The notes beneath the pieces were generated by a model. The model had not been told where the DNA came from and did no database searches. It was given only the letters and a program-made list of their open reading frames with translations. Positions 44,144 to 52,545 of a stretch of DNA of 64,000 nt are shown one piece after another; position 1 is the first letter of the stretch, and the number at the start of each line of letters is the position of its first letter. The DNA is taken from the NCBI RefSeq assembly GCF_024748615.1, contig NZ_CP087168.1, positions 2,108,001 to 2,172,000 on the forward strand, written 5' to 3'. Source of the DNA: Pseudomonas sp. B21-048 (GTDB lineage: Bacteria > Pseudomonadota > Gammaproteobacteria > Pseudomonadales > Pseudomonadaceae). Position numbers and translations under genes: made by a program.

Positions 44144-46242
44144 AGTACTTGTTAAAATTACGTTTCGCTGCCGTGTTGCTCTTGCCCTGCGGATGGGCTC
44201 ACGGTGAACCGCGTTACACCCAAAGTGATTTCGGTGGCGTCGGCCTGTTACAGACCCCCACCGCACGCATGGCCCCCGCGGGCGAGTTGAGCGCCACGGC
44301 CAGTCGTACCGATCCTTACTCGCGCTACAGTTTTTCCTTGCAGCCGTTCGATTGGCTGGAAGGCTCGTTTCGTTACACCGCGATCACCAACCGCAACTAC
44401 GGTCCGGAGGATTTTAGCGGTGACCAGAGCTTCAAAGACAAGGCCATCGACATCAAGGCGCGGCTTTGGGAAGAAACTCGCTGGGCGCCGCAAGTCGCTA
44501 TCGGCGCTAGGGACATCGGCGGTACCGGGTTGTTTTCCAGCGAATATTTCGTCGCCAACAAGCGTTATGGCGAGCTGGATTTCAGCCTCGGCATTGCCTG
44601 GGGCTATCTGGGTAATCGAGGGGATTTCAGTAACCCGTTTGCGGTCTTCGGCAGCAAGTTCAACGACCGGCCAGAGAGCTCGGCGGCGGTCGCCAGGGCA
44701 GGGGACGTGAACACCAACGCGTATTTCAGAGGTCATCCTTCGTTGTTTGGCGGTGTTGCCTACCAAACGCCGTGGGCACCGCTGAGTCTGAAGCTTGAGT
44801 ACGAGGGCAACGATTACAAGAATGAGCCACTGGACAACGCGATCAAGCAAGACCTGCCGATCAACATCGGCGTGGTCTACAAGCTGGCCGACAGCATCGA
44901 TTTGAGCGCTGGCTGGGAGCGTGGCAATACGGCGATGTTCGGCATCACGTTGCACACCAACTTTGTCAGCCGCAAGACACCGGTCAAGACGTATGATCCG
45001 CCCGCCGAGCCATTGCCGACGCAGGAACCCTCGACCCCGACTGACCAGGTCAATTGGGCCGATGTCTCCAACCGACTGCAACAAAATGCGGGCTACAAGG
45101 TGAAACGCATCACCCAACGCGGTTCTGAGCTGATGGTGTATGGCGAGCAGTCTCGCTATTTTTATTCGGCCAAGGCCGTCGGGCGAGCCAGCCGGATTCT
45201 CGATAACAGCGTCAATCAGGACATCGACTGGTTCACTCTGGTGAACCAGCGTTATGACATGTCCATCGAGGAAACCAGCGTGCCGCGGGAAACGTTCCGC
45301 GCGGTCGTGAACAACGACCAGCCACTGAAGGATCTGCACCGTACGACTGAGGTCAATCCGGCAACGGCGCACCGGGAAACCACGCTCTACACCCAGGCGT
45401 TGGAACCGTTCAGTTACGGCCTCGGTCTGGGCTACAAACAGAATATCGGCGGTCCCGACGGACTGCTCTATCAGTTCACCGCCGATGTCGACGCGGAGTA
45501 CCGCTTCACCCGCAATACCTGGTGGAGCGGCTTGCTCAGTGCCAACTTGCTCAACAACTACGACAAGTTCACCTACGACGCGCCGAGCGGGCTGCCGCGC
45601 GTGCGCACCGATCTGCGCCAATACGTGACCACCTCCGATGTGACGATGCCAACGTTCCAGTTCAACCATGCGGCGCAGCTGGATCGGGATTTATACGGCA
45701 TGGTCTACGGCGGCTATCTGGAATCCATGTTCGCCGGCGTCGGCAGCGAAGTGCTGTATCGACCCACGGGGAAACGCTGGTCGTTGGGCGCAGACCTGAA
45801 CTTCGTGCGTCAGCGGGACTTTGATCAGGGCTTCGGCCTGCGTGACTACAAGACCGTGACTGGCCATATCACCAGCTATACTGAGCTGCCGAACGACATG
45901 CTTGCAGCGGTCAGCGTCGGGCGTTATCTGGCACGGGACTGGGGCACCACCGTCGACTTGTCGCGGGAGTTCAAGAACGGTGTGAAATTTGGCGGTTGGG
46001 TCACCCTGACCAGCGCATCGAAGGAGGAGTATGGCGAGGGCAGCTTCGACAAAGGGATCTATGTTTCCATCCCGTTCGACGAGTTGTTGAGTACCTCCAC
46101 TATGCGCCGGGCCAATATCGTCTGGGCACCGCTGACTCGCGATGGTGGCGCACGCCTGAGTCGTGCCTACTCGCTGCAGACCATGACCGATGGACGTGAC
46201 AGCGATCTCTTCTACAACAACTTCGAGAAAATTACCGAATGA
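44140..46242 (+). CDS. GfcD/YjbH-type outer-membrane beta-barrel protein
   Basis: 700 residues from a TTG that overlaps the gfcC stop. The signal peptide is MKYLLKLRFAAVLLLPCGWAHG. The start of the mature part, SDFGGVGLLQTPTARMAPAGELS, is the YjbH family signature. Alternating aromatic beta strands run through the C-terminal half, for example FGLRDYKTVTGHITSYTELP and LARDWGTTVDLSREFKNGVKFGGWVTLT. It is probably a large outer-membrane barrel, possibly a second exit or surface anchor for the polymer. Confidence 0.92.
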   Translation: MKYLLKLRFAAVLLLPCGWAHGEPRYTQSDFGGVGLLQTPTARMAPAGELSATASRTDPYSRYSFSLQPFDWLEGSFRYTAITNRNYGPEDFSGDQSFKDKAIDIKARLWEETRWAPQVAIGARDIGGTGLFSSEYFVANKRYGELDFSLGIAWGYLGNRGDFSNPFAVFGSKFNDRPESSAAVARAGDVNTNAYFRGHPSLFGGVAYQTPWAPLSLKLEYEGNDYKNEPLDNAIKQDLPINIGVVYKLADSIDLSAGWERGNTAMFGITLHTNFVSRKTPVKTYDPPAEPLPTQEPSTPTDQVNWADVSNRLQQNAGYKVKRITQRGSELMVYGEQSRYFYSAKAVGRASRILDNSVNQDIDWFTLVNQRYDMSIEETSVPRETFRAVVNNDQPLKDLHRTTEVNPATAHRETTLYTQALEPFSYGLGLGYKQNIGGPDGLLYQFTADVDAEYRFTRNTWWSGLLSANLLNNYDKFTYDAPSGLPRVRTDLRQYVTTSDVTMPTFQFNHAAQLDRDLYGMVYGGYLESMFAGVGSEVLYRPTGKRWSLGADLNFVRQRDFDQGFGLRDYKTVTGHITSYTELPNDMLAAVSVGRYLARDWGTTVDLSREFKNGVKFGGWVTLTSASKEEYGEGSFDKGIYVSIPFDELLSTSTMRRANIVWAPLTRDGGARLSRAYSLQTMTDGRDSDLFYNNFEKITE

Positions 46243-46598
46243 TCACGTGGCTCAAGGGCTTGATCGAATTACCGTTCTGGCTCCGGGGCCTGCTCTTTGT
46301 CACGGTGACCGTGATTCTGCTGTTCGCGGGTTTGCGCGCTCAGCCGATCCCGGAGCTGTTCGTCGAAGAGGACAAGCTCCATCACTGGATCGGCTTTCTG
46401 GTATTTGCGTGCAGCTGCCGCCTGGCTTTCCCCAATGTGAAGTTACGCTGGATAGCCTTGGGGTGCCTGCTCACCGGCGTACTCATTGAGGTCGCACAAG
46501 GCATGATGCCGATGCGCACGGCTTCACCCTACGACATGCTGGCAAATACGATCGGCGTGCTGATGGGGTTATTGATTTCCAGGTACTGGTTGCGCTGA
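46239..46598 (+). CDS. VanZ-like membrane protein
   Basis: 119 residues overlapping gfcD (ATGA). Three to four membrane helices carry the VanZ-like pattern DKLHHWIGFLVFACSCRLAF and IEVAQGMMPMRTASPYDMLANTIGVLMG. The family name comes from teicoplanin resistance, but in polysaccharide clusters these proteins are common and of unknown function. It is the last gene of the export operon. Confidence 0.88.
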   Translation: MITWLKGLIELPFWLRGLLFVTVTVILLFAGLRAQPIPELFVEEDKLHHWIGFLVFACSCRLAFPNVKLRWIALGCLLTGVLIEVAQGMMPMRTASPYDMLANTIGVLMGLLISRYWLR

Positions 46599-46705
46599 AC
46601 AGGCGCGACATACCCAAGCAGTCTGCCGGCATGTTGTAACCGTAGATCCTTTCTCTATTCCCCAGTAACACCTCTCTTGCCGATGGTGCGAACACAGGGT
46701 CAGCC

Positions 46706-47139
46706 ATGGCGTATCAGGTCATTAAAGTCCTGATTAGCGGCCTCGATGGCGGCAGGGTCAGTCAACGATTCAGCGTAAATTTGGAGCTCCTCAAGTGGCC
46801 GATTGTCGATGCTGACTGGATCATTATCGTTCCTGACTTCATCACAATGGGATGCTTGGTGGATTGGTCATTGACTGCAACTATCCACTCTTTTCCTACC
46901 AAAAAGGCGTTTCCAATGGCGGGGCTGTCGTTACTGCAGTAAACCCAGTAGACGGCAGGGAAATTATGATAACTCTAAGGCCCGCCGTGAATTATACCTC
47001 TGGCGCTATTAGTGTATTTGGGGTTCCGGTCGACGTGTCTGGCGGCACGGCGATAAGAGCAAAAAACAAGACACTGCATTTTATCTACAGGACAGTCGCC
47101 AATGGATGGGTGGTGATCAGTGAATCCGCATGGACATAA
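46706..47139 (+). pseudogene. Unrecognised gene split by a frameshift
   Basis: Two frames join sensibly: MAYQVIKVLISGLDGG to WIIIVPD in the first, then HHNGMLGGLVIDCNYPLFSY to VISESAWT in the second, with the shift near 46835. The second part stands at 46852-47139. The glycine- and beta-rich composition is like phage tail-fibre tails or secreted beta proteins, but I do not recognise a family. It may also be two unrelated small frames. Confidence 0.35.
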
Positions 47140-47205
47140 GCATATTTTTTTCAGGAGAAATCACGGCGAATATTTCTATCGTTCGCTGGCAGTCAAAACG
47201 CACTA

Positions 47206-47303
47206 GGCAGTGTACGAAAAGTAATGTCGCAAACACCTGATGGTGCAAGCCAATGAGACCATCGCGCTAAAACTTTTAGCCAGCTTGTCGTAACAGGTGC
47301 CTA
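47206..47303. mobile_element. 98-bp end fragment of the IS5-type element
   Basis: The sequence is nearly identical to the left end of the element at 49501 (three differences seen) and starts after the same CTAG. It then breaks off abruptly at 47303 into the synthetase-like remnant. It is the mark of a second insertion, later deleted. Confidence 0.9.
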
Positions 47304-47724
47304 AACAGCCGCAGGTCGAGTATATGTGTCAGGTACTATTCGACAGTGGCGTAGCGCTGATTAAGCGCCTGGTGCCGTCCACCTTCGTTGATCGGGCCAG
47401 CGATGTTTTTTACGGAGAGTCCGCCGAAGTCACTCGAAAGGTGCAACTGGCGATGGGCATCAAGCTGGAGGTACTGATTCCATGGCCACAGCGACAGGTC
47501 AGCGTGGGTTCGCGCAACTTGCACCGGGATCTGTTTACCAACGCGTTCAAGATCGGCCCGCAAGCCCCAGAACCGCTCATGCATTCAGCCTGCGTCGCCT
47601 TCGGCATGGAGCGCGTCTGCTGTTGTCGCTGCTGGCGCAGATTGGAAATCCTGACACACTGCTGGCTCTTTACGCGATGTGTTGGGCGACCATCGCGGCA
47701 GCCGCGAGACAAAGGAATGTGAAT
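47304..47724 (+). pseudogene. C-terminal remnant of an aminoacyl-tRNA-synthetase-like amino acid:carrier-protein ligase
   Basis: Open from the IS fragment: SVGSRNLHRDLFTNAFKI and HSACVAFGMERV are the motif 3-like end of class II synthetase paralogues that load amino acids on carrier proteins (SACVAFG-ER). A frameshift after GMERV moves the continuing LLSLLAQIGNPDTLLAL into the frame of the MATE gene. The catalytic N-terminal half is gone, removed at the IS end. The gene is dead. Confidence 0.65.
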
Positions 47725-49125
47725 ATGCGGCACTGGTTTGACGCAGGGGTGGCGAAAAGAATCGCCATCGTCTCGTTTCCGTTGATGGGGACGATGGTCG
47801 GCAATTTATTGATGATGCTTGTCGACAGGCTATGCCTGGCACACTACTCACAAGATACGCTGGCCGCCTCCGGTCCAGCAGTATTCACGAGCATGGCGAT
47901 TATCGCTTTCTTCTGTAGCACCGTGGGCGTGTCACGTTCCTTTATTGCACAGGCGAATGGTCGATCGGGGCTCAGCGAGGCTTGGAATGAAGCCGCACTG
48001 GGGCTGCTCCTTGGTATTGCCTGCGGTGCCCTGCTGTTTGTCGCCGCCCCGCTGATCGCGATGATCCCACAGCTCAGCTCCCGCCCACCGCAGATTGTCA
48101 GCCTCGAATCGCAGTACATGCTCTGGGCGGCGATCTTCGGTGGCGTAATGACGATCAACACAGCGCTGTCCTCGTTCTTCAACGGTGTGGGTCGAACCCG
48201 CGAAACGCTCATGGTCGGCATCGTTGGTCAAGTAGTCGACTCAATCTTCACCGTCGGCCTGGTCTTCGGAAAGTTCGGGCTGCCCGAAATGGGAATGGCC
48301 GGAGCCGCTTTCGGTACGTTGATCGGCACTCTGTCCATGCTGACGTGCTACGCAGTAATGCTGCCTCGAAAAATCTGGCTTGAGTTGATGAACATCTTCA
48401 TTGCCCGTAGCGAGCGCCTACTGCCCCGGCTGTTTTTCCGGCTGCGTAGAGGTGTTCCCAGTGGCTTATCCGCCGGGGTGGATCAGCTCGGCAACACTGC
48501 ATTCATCTGGATAGTCGCAGTACTGGGCTCTAGTGCGCTAGCGGCAAACAACGTCAATCTGACGATCAATTACCTGGGCATCATCCCGATCATCGGTTTG
48601 GGTATTGGTTGCAGCATTCTGTGCGCCACTGCAGTGGGCAAGGAGCAATACACTGAGTTGGCAACGATCCTACGGGTGACGTTGACCATCGAGCTGCTCT
48701 ACGTGCTGCTGGTTTCCACCGTTCAAATCACTTTGCCACAGGTCTTGCTCAAGGCTTTCGGCGACCTGGGGCACAACCCGGAGATCGTCGCCCTGGCCAT
48801 CGATACACAACGCGTACTGTGGACATTCTCCGCCGCCTTTGTCTTCTCTATGACGGGGGCAGCCGTCTTGGAGAGTATTGGCATGGCCAGATTTTCGCTG
48901 GTCGTGCGCCTGGTTCTGATGTGGTTTATAAGCATTCCGTTGATCTATTACGTCGCAATGAACAATCGCGATGTCCCGTCGTCGCTGATGACATGCTGGG
49001 TCATCGGTTCGGTGTTCGAATTTTTGATTGGCGCAATTTATTTCTGGCGAATCGCCAAAGCCATTCGAGGGGCCGAAAACCGTCTTCACGTCGATCCTCA
49101 TCCGGCCAGCAAGAGCGCCCTATGA
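47725..49125 (+). CDS. MATE family exporter
   Basis: 466 residues from the ATG at 47725. Twelve hydrophobic segments are seen, with the MATE pattern IVSFPLMGTMVGNLLMMLVDRLCLAHYS at the start and RRGVPSGLSAGVDQLGNTAFIW at the start of the second half. It exports small molecules with Na+ or H+. It overlaps the BtrH-like gene by four bases (ATGA). In context it is the export gene of the decayed biosynthetic cluster. Confidence 0.9.
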   Translation: MRHWFDAGVAKRIAIVSFPLMGTMVGNLLMMLVDRLCLAHYSQDTLAASGPAVFTSMAIIAFFCSTVGVSRSFIAQANGRSGLSEAWNEAALGLLLGIACGALLFVAAPLIAMIPQLSSRPPQIVSLESQYMLWAAIFGGVMTINTALSSFFNGVGRTRETLMVGIVGQVVDSIFTVGLVFGKFGLPEMGMAGAAFGTLIGTLSMLTCYAVMLPRKIWLELMNIFIARSERLLPRLFFRLRRGVPSGLSAGVDQLGNTAFIWIVAVLGSSALAANNVNLTINYLGIIPIIGLGIGCSILCATAVGKEQYTELATILRVTLTIELLYVLLVSTVQITLPQVLLKAFGDLGHNPEIVALAIDTQRVLWTFSAAFVFSMTGAAVLESIGMARFSLVVRLVLMWFISIPLIYYVAMNNRDVPSSLMTCWVIGSVFEFLIGAIYFWRIAKAIRGAENRLHVDPHPASKSAL

Positions 49126-49500
49126 ACCTGTATGAAGTCATTCGTTTCGCACCTTTAGCGATCAACTGCTTTACAGGAAGTCTGGCACAACTGTCCAGAC
49201 GAGGCGGTGTCCTCGTCGATGAAGCACAACTGCTTGAGGCCGGCGACGGCTACCTGTACCGCGCAGGCCTCGATGAATGGGGCATGCCCGAATACACCTT
49301 CGCGGTTGAAAACGTCGGTCTTCGTGCTTGCAAGGCATTAGGCGCGCATGTGGCGCGATTGCCGATCGGTACAGATTGGGTCACGCAACTCAAGACGCTA
49401 CTGATCGAGCACGCCGGCGTAGTCGTGTGGGTCAACTCTGCCTATCTGGATTACGCGCCGGTCTACGGTAGCGACCCGGGTTATATGCACGCAGTGCTAG
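49122..49500 (+). pseudogene. BtrH N-terminal-like acyltransferase gene cut by an IS
   Basis: The ATG at 49122 opens LAINCFTGSLAQLSRRGGVLVDEAQLLEAGDG, with the cysteine near residue 15 that carries the acyl group in BtrH-type transferases. It reads to CTAG at 49497-49500, where the IS5-type element sits. Removing the element and one CTAG copy keeps the frame open to TAA 50629-50631, though that tail is not clearly family-like. BtrH moves acyl groups from carrier protein to product; here it is interrupted. Confidence 0.6.
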
Positions 49501-50380
49501 GCAGTGTACGAAAAGTAATGTCGCAAACACCTGATGGTGCAAGCCAATGAGACCATCGCGCTAAAACTTTTCGCCAGCTTGTCGTAACGGGTGCCTATCC
49601 GCCGGTTCTCCTTCAGCCAGCCAAACATGCGCTCGATGATGTTGCGCTGTCGGTACTTGGGCTTGTCGAACAGTCTGGGCAAGCCGGGCTTGGGCTTACG
49701 CTTCATGGTGCGCAAAGGAATCACCGGCTGCATCCGGTAGCGGTCGCGATAGCGCCGAAGGTGTTCGGCATCGTATCCCTTGTCCGCCAATAGCCAGCGA
49801 CAGCGCTTGCGAGGTCGTCCCCTCTGGCTGCTTGGGACTTGAACCTGATCAAGCAACGGCTGCGCATGAGCAATATCGCTGGCCTGTCCACCTGACAGGT
49901 TGAAACACAGAGGGATTCCGTTCGAATCGCAGAGCATATGAATCTTGGTCGTGAGACCGCCGCGACTGCAGCCCAGTGCATGGTCTAGCGGTTCTTCAGG
50001 CCCCCTTTTTTCCCGGCGCCGGAAGAGGCTCAGGTTGCGCGTACCGCGGTGGAGTTGATCATCCACGTGTCCAGATCGATCAACCCTTGCTCGTTGAGCC
50101 TGATATGCAGGCGCTTGAGCATTTAGTCAAAGGCGCCTCGATTGCGCCAGTCGCGAAAGCGTAGATAGACCTTCGACCAGGGGCCGAAACGCTCCGGCAT
50201 ATCGCGCCATGCGGCGCCTGAGCAGAGCACCCACAAGATGCCGTTGAGCATCAGCCGGTCGTCGTGTCGTGGACGTCCCGTTTTCTGATCCTGAGTGATG
50301 AGATCTTCGATCATTTCCCAGGATGCACCGCTGAGTTCGTATCGCTTGGCCGTCAGGGGCTCCTGCCGTTGATGGCGGCG
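49497..50380 (-). pseudogene. IS5-type transposase, inactivated
   Basis: The N-terminal part is YELSGASWEMIEDLITQDQK to YLRFRDWRNRGAFD, then a TAA at 50123-50125 where the family has CAA. Next is WMINSTAVRA, where the first catalytic Asp is Asn. A TGA and an A-rich frameshift follow. The rest (KIHMLCDSNGIP, LLADKGYDAEH, NIIERMFGWLKENRRI) keeps the second Asp and the Glu. The first codon of the usual start is CTG here. The stop is supplied by the CTAG target duplication. It cannot make an active enzyme. Confidence 0.85.
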
Positions 50381-50421
50381 ATTTTACCCATTTCAGTGTT
50401 TCAAGGGTTTTCGTACAGAAC
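49501..50421. mobile_element. IS5-family insertion element (about 921 bp)
   Basis: The ends GCAGTGTACGAAAAG (left) and, read inward on the other strand, GTTCTGTACGAAAAC (right) form imperfect inverted repeats. CTAG is duplicated on both sides (49497-49500 and 50422-50425). The transposase runs on the minus strand. A 98-bp end of a second copy lies at 47206. It belongs to the IS427-like group of the IS5 family by its two-frame transposase. Confidence 0.88.
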
Positions 50422-50634
50422 CTAGCCTTCCTCGGCATGCAGGCATGGACTAGAGGAAGGCAGCGGCGGGCCCCCTTACTCAGCGATCGGCGTATGGGCC
50501 GGGCATCCCATCTTGCGCATCAAATCGACGTCGCAGCGTATACGGTAGAAAACCGCATTGGAGTAGCCATCGTGGTGATAGGAACAGGAAGAGTGAAGTT
50601 AGCGGCAACTGGATTTTCGGGGGCGGGATAAAGT

Positions 50635-50918
50635 TTGAGGTTTAAAAATCCTGCCCTTGAAGCCGTGTTGGTCAACGGGCGGGTGCTCGTGACGTTTGAT
50701 TGGATGGCATTTGAGAGGAATGCTCCTGCGCAAAATCTTTTTTGCTTCGACTTGTCAGGCAATCTACTTTGGCGAGCACCAGGTATTGGAATGGGGCCGT
50801 GGATGCCTATACCGGTGTAACGAACGAGGAGCCATTGTGGGTAGGAAATTTTTCTGGATGCAATTGCCGGATAGATGAAACATCTGGCCAGGTTCTAGAG
50901 ACTTGCTTCACGAAATAA
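50635..50918 (+). pseudogene. Orphan gene with one missing base
   Basis: A first frame (RFKNPALEAVLVNGRVLVTFDW to NLFCFDLSGNLLWRAPGIG) and a second (GAVDAYTGVTNEEPLWVGNF, CNCRIDETSGQVLETCFTK, stop at 50918) form one continuous beta-rich protein of about 94 residues once a base is added near 50791. A TTG start is used. The style (NLFCFDL-GN-LWRA) is that of small proteins often seen with polymorphic toxin or Rhs loci, but no such locus is present. The family is not named. Confidence 0.5.
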
Positions 50919-50961
50919 ACATTGCCCGCGTCTCTGAAGACCAAATTAACCACGCGTTAAA

Positions 50962-52430
50962 GTAAGCATCGCTAGTTGTGGTTATCGCTCATGCGGACCG
51001 GAGTGAGATTCTGTCACTTTGCCTTGTCCGACTAATACCCACTGATGCGGCAGCAGCTTGTCGATATCACTTGCCCGCTGCGTCGGCAGCCGCGTCAGCA
51101 CATCTTTGAGATAGGCAATACGGATTATGCTCATTCATGCGCGCCGACTGGATCAGACTTATGATCGTAGCTGACCGCTTGCCGCTGCGAAGTGGCCAGG
51201 CGAACAACCAGTTCGAACATCCAAGCGCCCATGACCTTCTCTGATTTTCGACCGCGTTGTTGTCAATGGGCACAGTGTCGTCCTCGATGTATCGAGTCAG
51301 TACGGTCCAGCGCTTTGGCGATAGCCGATCCTTCGGGCGCAAGGTCGTGCTGGGCCAACATCCAGGTATGCAGCGCGTCGTTAGGGGGGCCGCTTTTTCC
51401 TGGCGTATTCGCCAACGATCTTCGCCGGTCATCTTCCGCGCTTGCCGTTCAATTTCGTATAACCCACCTATTGAGTGCAATGCCTGTTCGGCCAGTTGGT
51501 TTTTTTTGTCGCGTGCAGATCGAAGAACTGGCGGCGGGCGTGGGCCATGCAACCGATTTCGGTGATGCTTTGCTGGAAGCTTGCCTTGTAGCCGGCGAAA
51601 TAGTCGCACACCAGCTTGCCATTCCACTGGCCCAGGAAATTGCACGCATGTTCGCCGGCACGGCTCGGACTGAAGTCGTAAACCACTGCCTGAGTGCGGA
51701 AAAGGGCGTGGTGCAGTAGGCACAGACGTATGCGCGATGGGTTTCTTTTCGCCCGGCGCAAGCATCTGCACCGGCGTCTCGTCAGCGTGGATCACGTCGC
51801 GAGCAAGTACTGTTTCACGCAGTGCATCGACCTAGGGCCGGAGCTGCACACCGGTTTGGCCAACCCATTGCGCCAGTGTCGAGCGGGCAATGGCCAAGCC
51901 GGAGCGACCAAAGATTTTCTCTTGGCGATACAGCGCAAATGTCCAGCGAACTTGGACACCATCACGTGGGCCAGAAGCCCGGCGGTCGGGATGCCCTTGT
52001 CGATTACCTGCGCCGGAACTGGTGCCTGAGTCAGCGTTTCACACTCGCGGCAGACCCATTCCCCGCGCACTTGCTGCCCCACGGTGAACACGCCCGGCGT
52101 GTCATCCAGCTTCTCGCTGACGTCCTCGCCGATCCGCTGGAGCTGGCAGCCAAAGACGCATTGGGTGTTGTCTGGTTCGTGATAAATCACGGTACGCGGA
52201 AACTGCGCAGGCAAAGGAACACGTTTGGGCTGCTTGCGTGGCTCGGGCCGGCGCAGTCGGCGGAGTCAACGCCCTCAGCTCGGCGTCAATGGCCGCGATG
52301 TCGGTATCGAGCAGATCGTCGGGTTTATTATCTTGCCGTTAGCGGACCGGGCTCGGTGCGGATGCTTGTATCGAGCCCCGCCATGGAGAAATGTTGCTAC
52401 AAGCCGGCAGGCGTAGCCGGTATCGGAAGG
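50962..52430 (-). mobile_element. Decayed IS66-type element
   Basis: The GTAAGC end at 50962 is the typical IS66 tip. Minus-strand frames give parts of TnpC in the right order: DLLDTDIAAIDAELR, FPRTVIYHEPDNTQC, VIDKGIPTAGLLAHVMVSKF, HADETPVQMLAPGEKK, then AVVYDFSPSRAGEHACNFLG (other frame) and IDNNAVENQRRSWALGCSNWLF, ending at 50982. Several frameshifts separate them. tnpA and tnpB are not found and no clear right end is seen. The element is dead. Confidence 0.85.
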
Positions 52431-52545
52431 CGACAGGGGAGTTAGGAATGGAATGAGACAGCGGGGCGGGCGCTCCGGGGCAGTCAGAGAACCTGACTGC
52501 CCCGGTAGCTAAGCTGAAGAATACATGGAGCGAAGGTCGCAGCAG

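Noticed and set aside
44248..45669. 473-codon minus-strand frame opposite gfcD
   Set aside because: Shadow of a GC-rich barrel gene; no start context, no family features.
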